Assembly: GCA_031404435.1 (NCBI GenBank)
Contig: JANNHO010000410.1
Location: 1 to 23,862, forward strand
DNA length: 23,862 nt
DNA from: VFMC01 sp031404435
GTDB lineage: Bacteria > Actinomycetota > Acidimicrobiia > Acidimicrobiales > Ilumatobacteraceae
Direction of reading: 5' to 3'
The notes under the pieces are model-generated. The model made no database searches. It worked only from the letters and a program-made list of their open reading frames with translations, and was not told the origin of the DNA. Numbering within the stretch: the stretch's first letter is position 1; each line of letters begins with the position of its first letter. Position numbers and translations under genes: made by a program. Of the stretch, positions 1 to 6,522 are shown one piece after another.

Positions 1-54
1 TTCAACTGACGTCGTCGGAGCGCTCGCGCAGGCCGATGCCGGTCACCGGCGAAA

Positions 55-105
55 CGTTCTGGTCACGTGGATCCGGCCCAGCGGCGGGAACGCGTGACCG
101 GAACA
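55..105. repeat. 51-bp palindromic repeat, copy 1
   Basis: The arms CGTTCTGGTCACG (55-67) and CGTGACCGGAACA (93-105) are near-perfect inverted repeats around a 25-nt spacer. A second copy of exactly the same length lies at 509-559, and 19 of the 25 spacer bases match in the same orientation, so this is a dispersed element and not a chance hairpin. It lies immediately upstream of the recognisable part of a broken response-regulator gene. Its size and fold suggest a REP-like or MITE-like element. I see no transposase. Confidence 0.7.
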
Positions 106-534
106 ATCGCTTCGGTCAGATTGCTTCGACGGACACGACGATCGACGAGAGCCCGGCCCGGATCGGCTATTTGCTGAAGGACCGCGTCGCCAACATCGGC
201 CGGTCGTCGACGCATTGACCCGGACTGCGGGCCGGTGAGACCGTGATCGAGCCTGACATCGTGTCGCGCCTTCTGGGCAGGCGCCGGCGACTCAACCCGC
301 TCGCCCCGTTGACCGACCGGGAGCGAGAAGTGGTGGCGCTGGTCGCCGAGGGGCTCTCGAAACGGCAATCGCAGCTCGGCTCTTCCTCGGCAAACGCACC
401 ATCGAATCGCACATCGCCAGCGCCTTCACCAAACTGGGCATCACGGACTCAGCGGACACCAACCGCAGGGTCCGCCTCGTGCTCGCCTGGCTTATCGCCG
501 CCCCGCTGCGTTCTGGTCACGTAAATCCGGCGTA
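106..534 (+). pseudogene. Decayed NarL/LuxR-family response regulator (C-terminal half)
   Basis: Three reading frames must be joined to read a NarL/FixJ-type regulator. About 135-200 encodes the end of the receiver (DESPARIGYLLKDRVANI). About 203-229 encodes VDALTRTA in another frame. From 231 the frame returns for AGETVIEPDIVSRLLGRRR and the start of the LuxR helix-turn-helix (LTDREREVVALVAEGLS). Near 361 a one-base loss shifts to AIAARLFLGKRTIESHI followed by ASAFTKLGI. The protein would bind DNA as a two-component output regulator, but the phospho-acceptor half is absent and three frameshifts rule out a product. The last frame runs into the second 51-bp repeat and stops at 532-534. Three independent frameshifts make sequencing error unlikely. 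Confidence 0.75.
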
Positions 535-559
535 GAGACGGGAACGCGTGACCAGAACG
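509..559. repeat. 51-bp palindromic repeat, copy 2
   Basis: The arms CGTTCTGGTCACG (509-521) and CGTGACCAGAACG (547-559) form a perfect 13-bp inverted repeat around a 25-nt spacer. It matches copy 1 (55-105) in length, arms and most of the spacer. It lies 42 bp beyond the stop codon of the leftward permease, so its transcript could fold into a strong hairpin that ends or stabilises that mRNA. There is no T-run, so a classical intrinsic terminator is not supported. Confidence 0.75.
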
Positions 560-601
560 AGGTCACCGAGAACGCGATTGGGTTGTACATGACGTGTCGC
601 C

Positions 602-2134
602 TTATTCGAAGACTGCACCCATGTCGTTCCACGCTTCCTGCTTGCTTGAACGCAAGTACGCGGCCGCCGCGAGTCCGATGATGATCGCGGCGAGGTTGAC
701 CCACGGGATGATCTTGACGATGGTCAGGATGCCGGCGCCTGGCGCGGCCTCCTGGAACGAGTAGTACAGGCTGCCGACAACCGCCAGCGCCCCGGTGAGC
801 GCAGCCAGGATGCCGCTGTACTTCAAGCGGTTGTTGCCGTCACGCTCGCCCTTGATGAAGCCGGCGATTCCGAGGAGCAGGTACGAGAACATGACCGCCG
901 GTGTTGCCAGGGTGGCCCAGTAGCCGAAGGCGAAGAACGCGCCGCTGAACTCCGGCGGAGCGCCAACGGTGAACGCGGCCTCGGTTCCTTCCGAGACGAC
1001 GGCGACGATGCCGAACACGATCACGACCCACAGCACCAGCGTCGACAGCAGTGCGGCCCATGGTGTCTTCCACCTTGGATGCGTGGTGCCGAGGGCCCGG
1101 GGCAGCACGCCCTCTCGGCCCATCGCGAAGACGATTCGAGCGGATGCGTTGAGCACGCCGATCGCGCACAGCAGCGCCGATACGGCGACGGCGATCAGGA
1201 CCAGTTTGCCGAGTGTGGAACTGGTGACCACGGCGACGAGACCGGCGGCGCTTGTCGGCCAGTCGATCGCTGCTTGGCGCACGCCGAACCCGAGCGAGGT
1301 CGCATACGTGATGAGAATGTAGAACGCGCCCGCCGCAAGTACCGACCCGATCACCGCCCTGGGGATGTTGTGCTTCGGGTTGTCGGTCTCTTCGGCGAGC
1401 ACCGCCCCACCCTCGAACCCGGTGAACGACAAGATCCCGAACGCAAAGCCGAGCAGGATGCCCGACCACTTGACCCCTGCGGCCGATGGCCAGAAGGCGC
1501 CCAGATCGATGCTGGTTCCAGCTTGGGCGAGTGGTGTCGTGCCGTCGATGACGCTGACCGCGGGCGTCCCTTTGTTGATCACCCAGAGTGCCGCGATCAC
1601 CATCACGGCGACGCTTGCCGCGGTGAGTGCCAACTGGGTCTGGGTGGAGATGCGGATGTCGAACAAGCTCATCACTGCGACGACGATCAAACCGCCGAAG
1701 AAGAACCAGTGCCAGTGGACGAACCCTGCGTCGGCGCCGCCCAAACTGTTGACGAACAGCGACATGAACAACCCGAACCCGGCCAGCACGGCGGCACCGA
1801 GCACGATGAGTGCCAGGCTGTACATCCACCCGACGACGAAACCTGCCGTCTTGGTCCAGCCCGTTGCGGTGTAGGTGTACAGCGACCCGGCTGACGACAT
1901 CGACTTGCCGAACTCCGACACGACGCCGCCGATGAACAGAGCGCCAATCGCCGCGAGCACGAACGCCAGCGGTGTGGCCCCGCCGGATTTGGTGGCGGCG
2001 AGGTAGGTCAGGAACCCCCCGGACATTCCCGGAGCAATGATCGACACCGATTGAGCGATCACGTCGGGAAGCTTCAGATGCCCCCGTCGAAGTTCACTCG
2101 ATGCACCCGCTGCTGTTACTGCTGTTTCCGACAT
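602..2134 (-). CDS. APC-superfamily amino acid/amine permease
   Basis: A 510-residue integral membrane transporter with about 12 hydrophobic segments, expected to move an amino acid, polyamine or other amine across the cytoplasmic membrane. APC hallmarks are visible: a glycine-rich first helix (SIIAPGMSGGFLTY), the third-helix segment SSAGSLYTYTATGW, and the sixth-helix/loop segment FTGFEGGAVLAEETDNPK. I chose the ATG at 2134 (MSETAVTAAG) because a GGGGG ribosome-binding sequence lies about 10 bases upstream. The open frame continues to 2578 but overlaps the divergent regulator and is not credible there. The gene is divergent from a GntR regulator with a shared 127-bp promoter region, which suggests it imports the substrate of the neighbouring catabolic operon. 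The family is clear; the substrate is not. Confidence 0.9.
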   Translation of the reverse strand: MSETAVTAAGASSELRRGHLKLPDVIAQSVSIIAPGMSGGFLTYLAATKSGGATPLAFVLAAIGALFIGGVVSEFGKSMSSAGSLYTYTATGWTKTAGFVVGWMYSLALIVLGAAVLAGFGLFMSLFVNSLGGADAGFVHWHWFFFGGLIVVAVMSLFDIRISTQTQLALTAASVAVMVIAALWVINKGTPAVSVIDGTTPLAQAGTSIDLGAFWPSAAGVKWSGILLGFAFGILSFTGFEGGAVLAEETDNPKHNIPRAVIGSVLAAGAFYILITYATSLGFGVRQAAIDWPTSAAGLVAVVTSSTLGKLVLIAVAVSALLCAIGVLNASARIVFAMGREGVLPRALGTTHPRWKTPWAALLSTLVLWVVIVFGIVAVVSEGTEAAFTVGAPPEFSGAFFAFGYWATLATPAVMFSYLLLGIAGFIKGERDGNNRLKYSGILAALTGALAVVGSLYYSFQEAAPGAGILTIVKIIPWVNLAAIIIGLAAAAYLRSSKQEAWNDMGAVFE

Positions 2135-2261
2135 TGCCTCGGACCCCCTAGAACCGTGGACGAATACTTGATCTTGTATCACAAATATTTCACACCTCGC
2201 GACATTTCCCGCTGGCCGGACGTGAACTAGCTTGAGTCCTTGATCTGCGAAGGAGCGTCGC
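2135..2261. promoter_or_regulatory. Divergent promoter region, permease / catabolic operon
   Basis: This 127-bp gap separates the permease and GntR starts. An A/T-rich island at about 2161-2195 stands out from the GC-rich surroundings and probably contains overlapping promoters for both directions. I could not assign -35/-10 boxes with confidence. The island contains the operator candidate at 2174-2184 and the octamer TTGATCTT (2168-2175), which recurs in the gap before the alcohol dehydrogenase. Confidence 0.6.
2174..2184. promoter_or_regulatory. Candidate GntR/FadR-type operator
   Basis: TTGTATCACAA has inverted arms TTGT/ACAA around three bases. It fits the TNGTNNNACNA pattern known for FadR-subfamily GntR regulators. 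It lies in the divergent promoter next to a gene for such a regulator, so autoregulation and control of the permease by effector-released repression are likely. This is an inference from pattern and position. Confidence 0.6.
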
Positions 2262-2960
2262 GTGCCCCGATCGGTGAGTTCCACCACATCCAGTTCCAAC
2301 GGCCGGTCCCGGCCACGGCGGGAGCGGTTCTCCGATGAGGTGGCGTCAGAGCTCCGCGAGATCATCCTCAGCGGCGAGTTGGCGCAGGGAGCGCGAATCG
2401 ACCAGGACGCAGTTGCCGATGCGCACGGGATGAGCCGGTTACCGGTTCGCGAGGCGTTGATCGCGCTCGAACAGGAAGGGCTGGTCGTCGTCGAACCGCG
2501 GCGTGGGGCGTTCGTCGCCGCGCTGGCCCCGCAGGACGTCCTCGACCAGTATGAGGCATACGGGGTCGTGGCCGGCATTGCTGCTGCACTCGCAGCCGAG
2601 CGTCTCGATGCGGAGCAACGGATCGCGCTGCGTCGAGCTCACGAACAGTTCCTGCGGGCCAAAGGCGGCGCGCTGCAACAGCGGACCAACGAGGAGTTCC
2701 ATAGCATCATCAATCGGGCAAGCGGGCAACGCCTGCGTTCCACCCTTGCACTGCTGTCGCGCAGCTTGCCCTCGCATCACTACATGTTCGACAGTGCATG
2801 GGCCGAGAAATCGGTGCTACACCACGAACAGATCCTGGCCGCGATTGAAAGGCGCAACGGCAAGCGGGCTCGGGCAGCCATGATCGAGCACCTCGTCACC
2901 AGCGGCCGCGAGGCCGTCGTCGCATTGACCGCCAAGGGGTTCTGGGGCGGGCGATCGTGA
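2262..2960 (+). CDS. GntR-family regulator, FadR/FCD subfamily
   Basis: A 232-residue DNA-binding repressor or activator. Residues about 22-85 form the winged helix-turn-helix (ELREIILSGEL, then MSRLPVREALIALEQEGLV and the wing EPRRGAFV). The rest is an FCD effector domain with candidate metal/ligand residues N143, H147, H188 and H210. The GTG start at 2262 has GAAGGAG six bases upstream. It is the first gene of the rightward operon: its stop overlaps the next start (GTGA, 2957-2960). Divergent placement from the permease and a matching operator at 2174-2184 suggest it senses a pathway substrate or intermediate. FCD regulators commonly bind carboxylates, so an acid or glutamyl intermediate is possible; the effector is unknown. 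Confidence 0.92.
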   Translation: MPRSVSSTTSSSNGRSRPRRERFSDEVASELREIILSGELAQGARIDQDAVADAHGMSRLPVREALIALEQEGLVVVEPRRGAFVAALAPQDVLDQYEAYGVVAGIAAALAAERLDAEQRIALRRAHEQFLRAKGGALQQRTNEEFHSIINRASGQRLRSTLALLSRSLPSHHYMFDSAWAEKSVLHHEQILAAIERRNGKRARAAMIEHLVTSGREAVVALTAKGFWGGRS

Positions 2961-4219
2961 GCGCGCCGTCTGCAGCCGACTTGGCGGCAATCGATGTTGC
3001 GAGCGCGGAGCTGTACGAGCGCGACGGCATCCCCCACGAGGCGTTCGCCTTGCTGCGACGGCACGACCCCGTGCACTGGCACCCGTGGGACAACCAGCGG
3101 GGTGGCTTCTGGGCGGTGACCACCCGAGCAGACCTCACCACCGTCACCCGCGATTGGCAGACCTACACCAGTGAGCAGCACGTCAACTTGTGGGAGCTGG
3201 ATGCCGAGGCCCAGGCTGCCCGCCGGTCGCTGATCGAGTCCGATGGGCAGGGTCACACTCGTCTGCGGCGACTGGTCACCCAACCGTTCACGCTGCGACG
3301 GATGTCCGCGTACCACGACGCGACGCGGACCATCGTTGACGAGTTACTCGACGATGCCATCGGCGCGGGCGACTGCGATGTCGTGAAGGCGTTGTCGGAA
3401 CCGCTGCCGATCCGTGTGATCGTGTCAATCCTTGGCGTGCCCAGCGCAGACGGTGAGTTCCTGGTGCAACTGTCGAACCAGTTGGTGGAGGGGACGTCGT
3501 CGGTGCCGCTCGATCCGCACGCCTACGGCAACACCACGCCGCTTGACCTGCTGCCGTTCAACAGCCCTGCCGCGCATGCCCTGTTCGAGTTCGGGCGTTC
3601 GGTCGGTGCCGAGCGGCGCGCGTGCCCGGCCGACGATCTGGTGTCGAAGCTCGTGACCGCGAACGTCGACGGTGACCAGCTCAGCGATACCGAGTTCTGC
3701 AACTTCTTCCAGTTGCTCGTCTTCGCCGGAAACGAGACGACCCGTACCGCGATTTCGAACGGTCTGTTGGCGTTGATGCAGTTCCCCGACCAACTCGAGC
3801 GACTGCACGCGGATCCCAGCCTGATACCCACCGCCGTCGAAGAGATCATCCGCTGGGCGACGCCCGTGTTGCACATGCGCCGCACCGCGACCACCGACAC
3901 GGAACTGCACGGCGTCGCGATCAGCGAGGGCGAGTGGGCGGTTCTGTGGTACGCCTCGGCCAACTTCGACGAACTGGCCTTCGACGATCCGATGCGTTTC
4001 GACGTTGGCCGCCCGGTCAAGCCTGACCACGTTGCGTTTGGCTCGTTCGGCCCGCACCACTGCCTTGGCGCACCGCTGGCCCGGCTGGAACTGCGCCTCC
4101 TGCTCGAGCAGATCGTGGCCCGCGGGGTACGGATGACACAGTCCGCTCCGGTCGTGCGAGTGCGCAGCAACTTCGTGAACGGCATCGTCTCGCTGCCATG
4201 CCGGCTCACGGCAGGCTGA
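2957..4219 (+). CDS. Cytochrome P450 A (CYP124/125/142-like)
   Basis: A 420-residue soluble bacterial P450, a heme monooxygenase that inserts one oxygen atom using electrons from a separate ferredoxin. Visible elements are the I-helix oxygen-activation motif FAGNETTRTA, the K-helix ExxR (EEIIR), the FDVGRPV segment, and the heme-binding loop FGSFGPHHCLG with C369 as thiolate ligand. The ending VRSNFVNGI is typical of the CYP124/125/142 group, whose known members oxidise terminal methyl groups of lipids and steroids. The C-helix region reads SDGQGHTRLRR where relatives usually have DPPxHTxLRR. It is clearly paralogous to P450 C (9156-10409), sharing AYGNTTPL and LPFNSPAA. GTG start; GTGA overlap with the regulator. 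No redox partner is encoded nearby. Substrate unknown. Confidence 0.93.
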   Translation: MSAPSAADLAAIDVASAELYERDGIPHEAFALLRRHDPVHWHPWDNQRGGFWAVTTRADLTTVTRDWQTYTSEQHVNLWELDAEAQAARRSLIESDGQGHTRLRRLVTQPFTLRRMSAYHDATRTIVDELLDDAIGAGDCDVVKALSEPLPIRVIVSILGVPSADGEFLVQLSNQLVEGTSSVPLDPHAYGNTTPLDLLPFNSPAAHALFEFGRSVGAERRACPADDLVSKLVTANVDGDQLSDTEFCNFFQLLVFAGNETTRTAISNGLLALMQFPDQLERLHADPSLIPTAVEEIIRWATPVLHMRRTATTDTELHGVAISEGEWAVLWYASANFDELAFDDPMRFDVGRPVKPDHVAFGSFGPHHCLGAPLARLELRLLLEQIVARGVRMTQSAPVVRVRSNFVNGIVSLPCRLTAG

Positions 4220-4241
4220 CTGCGGGCAATCGGCGGAACAC

Positions 4242-5414
4242 ATGAGCGACCCACTGAGCAGCCCGCAGCCACCGATGCGTCCGGAGTACGACTTCGACTT
4301 TCACGGGCATGCGCTCGACACGATCTTCGATGATTACCGGGTGATGCGCCAGCAGTGCCCGGTGTCGTGGAGCGACCGGTACGGCGGGTTCTGGTCGATC
4401 ACGTCCTACGACGACATCCACGCCGCCGAGCACAACCCGGCGACCTACTCGGTCTCCCCGTCGATGATCCTGCCGTCGTTCGGCACCGACCGACCGCTGA
4501 TCCCGCTCGACATCGATCCGCCCGATCTTGCCGACTACCGCAAGACGTTGCTGCCGTTCTTCACCCCGCCGAAGATGGACGCGTTGATGCCGCGCACCCG
4601 TGAACTGGCACGGCATCTGCTCGATGACGTCGCCGGGCACGAGATCTTCGATGCGTCCGTGTACTCGCGGATGCTGCCCACCATGGTATTCAGCGAGTAC
4701 GCAGGCTTCCCACTGGAGGACGCCGCGCAGTTCGACGTATGGGTCGAGCAGATCGTGTTCGCCCGCACGGAGGACGAATCGGTTGCCCGGCGTGCCGCCG
4801 ACGATGTCTACGCCTACTTCCGTGAACTCATCGCGCGACGCCGCGGCGAGCGCGGAACCGACGTCATCTCCGGCCTGCTCGATGCAAACTTCCAGGGACG
4901 CAGGCTCACCGACGACGAGATGCTCGACATCTGCTACCTCCTGTTCGTGGCCGGACTCGAGACGTCGGCAAGCACGATCCGCAGCGCACTGTGGTACCTC
5001 GCGCAGCACCCTGTCGACCTGGCCCGTCTGGCCGATGACCACAGCGCGATACCCCGCGCCACCGAGGAGTTCCTGCGCACGCTGTCGCCCGTGCAAGCGA
5101 TGGCGCGTACGTTGAAGCAGGACACCTCCCTCGGCGGAGTCTCGATGTGTGCGGGTGACCGGGTCGCGCTGGTGTTCGGGGCGGCAAACCGCGATCCTGC
5201 ACGATTCTCTGACCCCGACGAGGTTCGGCTCGACCGCGTCGAGAATCCGCATACGGCGTTCGGCATCGGAGGTCATCGCTGCCTCGGATCGAACCTGGCC
5301 CGCCGTGAGGTGAACATTGCGCTGGAGGAACTGATCGTCCGTTACCCCCGCTTCGATCTCGCCGAACCGTCGCCGTGGCACGGGATCGGCCCGCTGATGC
5401 TGCGGCCCTACTGA
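4242..5414 (+). CDS. Cytochrome P450 B
   Basis: A 390-residue P450 of a different subfamily from A and C. It carries the I-helix motif FVAGLETSAST, the K-helix EFLR (ExxR), and the heme loop FGIGGHRCLG with C347 as heme ligand. The C-helix segment reads DPPDLADYRKTLLPFF, lacking the His that A and C have at the DPPxHT position; this occurs in other P450s such as the P450cam type. The ATG at 4242 lies 22 bases after the stop of P450 A, with a weak GGCGGA upstream. Likely role: hydroxylation of the same compound or a later intermediate as P450s A and C. The reaction and substrate cannot be read from sequence. Confidence 0.92.
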   Translation: MSDPLSSPQPPMRPEYDFDFHGHALDTIFDDYRVMRQQCPVSWSDRYGGFWSITSYDDIHAAEHNPATYSVSPSMILPSFGTDRPLIPLDIDPPDLADYRKTLLPFFTPPKMDALMPRTRELARHLLDDVAGHEIFDASVYSRMLPTMVFSEYAGFPLEDAAQFDVWVEQIVFARTEDESVARRAADDVYAYFRELIARRRGERGTDVISGLLDANFQGRRLTDDEMLDICYLLFVAGLETSASTIRSALWYLAQHPVDLARLADDHSAIPRATEEFLRTLSPVQAMARTLKQDTSLGGVSMCAGDRVALVFGAANRDPARFSDPDEVRLDRVENPHTAFGIGGHRCLGSNLARREVNIALEELIVRYPRFDLAEPSPWHGIGPLMLRPY

Positions 5415-5488
5415 TGACCGTGGTGACGAGGTACGCAGCCAGTTCTGATCTTTGATCTTTGATACAGTTTTCACGGAGGGAGTGAGTC
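5415..5488 (+). promoter_or_regulatory. Internal regulatory gap with TGATCTT tandem repeats
   Basis: This 74-bp gap is one of the largest inside the operon. At 5446-5463 it has a 7-bp tandem repeat, TGATCTT TGATCTT TGAT, then ACAG and a T-rich stretch before GGAGGG (5475-5480), a good ribosome-binding site eight bases from the dehydrogenase ATG. The octamer TTGATCTT also occurs at 2168-2175 in the divergent promoter. An internal promoter or secondary regulator site is plausible but unproven. Confidence 0.4.
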
Positions 5489-6451
5489 ATGAAAGCAATG
5501 GAACTACGAGTCTTCGGTGGAGAGCTGCACCCGGTGGAACGACCGACGCCGAGCCTGAGTGTCGGCGAAGAACTGATCGAGGTCACCGCGTGCGGTGTGT
5601 GTCACTCGGACATCCACGTCGTCGACGGACTTTTCGGCAGCCCGCTGCCGCTGATCCCCGGCCACGAGGTGACGGGTGTCCACCATCAGCTCGGTCCGGT
5701 GATGCTGTACGCGCCGTGGGGATGCCGCAACTGCTGGATCTGCGAGACGGGTCACGAGATGATCTGCCCCGACGGTGCCGAGGCGGGACTGTTCAACGAC
5801 GGTGGCTACGCCGAGCAGATGCGCGTGCCGCACCGGGAGTATCTTCAGCCGCTCGGCGACCTCGATCCGGTGGCCTCGGCCCCGTTGGCATGCGGAGGCC
5901 TGACGGCATTCCGGGCGACCAAGCATGCGCTCGACGCGTTGCGACGCCGTGGTGCCTCGGCTCGAGCGCTTGTCATCGGTGCCGGCGGGCTCGGACAGTT
6001 CGGCATCCAGTACCTGCGGCTGATGTCCGATGCCGAGGTGTGCGTCGCCGATCCTTCATCCGGTAAGCAGGCGCGGGCGCTCGAGCTTGGCGCGACCACG
6101 GCGACATCGATCGAGGAAGTCGACGGACGGTTCGATGCAGTGATCGACTTCGTCGGTGCTCAAGCGACGCTGGAAGCTGCCGTGCGTCATGTCCAACGCC
6201 GCGGCATCATGATCGCAGTCGGGTTGTACGGGGGCCGCGTCCCGTTCGGCATCGGGGCGGTGCCGCACGAGGCGCAGTTCATGTCGAGTGTGTGGGGCAC
6301 CGTCGCCGAACTGGGCGAGTTGATTGCGTTTGCCCACCAGCATCAACTGCAGTACACGGTTGAGGTCCTGCCGCTCGACCAGGCCGAAGTAGCTCACCGT
6401 CGCCTTCGGGCCGGAGACGTCGCCGGCCGTATCGTCCTCGTACCCGCGTGA
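5489..6451 (+). CDS. Zinc-dependent MDR alcohol dehydrogenase
   Basis: A 320-residue medium-chain dehydrogenase/reductase, expected to oxidise an alcohol to an aldehyde or ketone with NAD(P). Catalytic zinc ligands are C38 (CGVCHSD), H59 with E60 (GHEVTG) and C135. The structural zinc lobe has C79, C82, C85 and C93. The Rossmann fold shows GAGGLG (164-169), and D188 after the second strand favours NAD. It is shorter than the usual 335-350 residues: between GHEVTG and the structural cysteines the usual VGxGVxxxxxGDRV stretch is reduced to about LGPVML. GGAGGG eight bases upstream supports the start. In the operon it would act on the product of a P450 hydroxylation or on a glutamylated amino alcohol; that is inference. 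Confidence 0.9.
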   Translation: MKAMELRVFGGELHPVERPTPSLSVGEELIEVTACGVCHSDIHVVDGLFGSPLPLIPGHEVTGVHHQLGPVMLYAPWGCRNCWICETGHEMICPDGAEAGLFNDGGYAEQMRVPHREYLQPLGDLDPVASAPLACGGLTAFRATKHALDALRRRGASARALVIGAGGLGQFGIQYLRLMSDAEVCVADPSSGKQARALELGATTATSIEEVDGRFDAVIDFVGAQATLEAAVRHVQRRGIMIAVGLYGGRVPFGIGAVPHEAQFMSSVWGTVAELGELIAFAHQHQLQYTVEVLPLDQAEVAHRRLRAGDVAGRIVLVPA

Positions 6452-6453
6452 GC

Positions 6454-6522
6454 ATGCCGACCATCGCCACCCACCCGACCGCCACCCACCCGCCCGCCCA
6501 CCGCCCGACCGAGGAGTTGTGA
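6454..6522 (+). CDS. Possible 22-residue leader peptide upstream of the ligase gene
   Basis: An ATG two bases after the dehydrogenase stop opens a 22-codon frame, MPTIATHPTATHPPAHRPTE plus EL, ending in a TGA that overlaps the ligase ATG (TGATG, 6520-6524). The peptide is rich in Pro, His and Thr because the DNA is a 15-bp tandem repeat. There is no strong ribosome-binding site of its own, so initiation would rely on ribosomes terminating on the dehydrogenase. The perfect junctions favour translation, but length and composition make chance possible. Confidence 0.35.
   Translation: MPTIATHPTATHPPAHRPTEEL
6466..6510 (+). repeat. Three C-rich 15-bp tandem repeats
   Basis: The units GCCACCCACCCGACC (6466-6480), GCCACCCACCCGCCC (6481-6495) and GCCCACCGCCCGACC (6496-6510) lie between the dehydrogenase and the ligase. 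The transcript would be C-rich and nearly unstructured, a composition seen at Rho-loading sites, or it may simply encode the linker peptide described at 6454-6522. Confidence 0.7.

Noticed and set aside
55..559. Integron attC sites
   Set aside because: The repeat ends do not match GTTRRRY/RYYYAAC and no integrase or cassette array is present.
2135..2578. N-terminal extension of the permease reading frame
   Set aside because: It overlaps the divergent GntR gene, has no membrane-protein or family character, and a good ribosome-binding site marks the ATG at 2134.
4206..5474. Leftward open frame of 422 codons
   Set aside because: It is antisense to P450 B, which has complete I-helix, ExxR and heme motifs.
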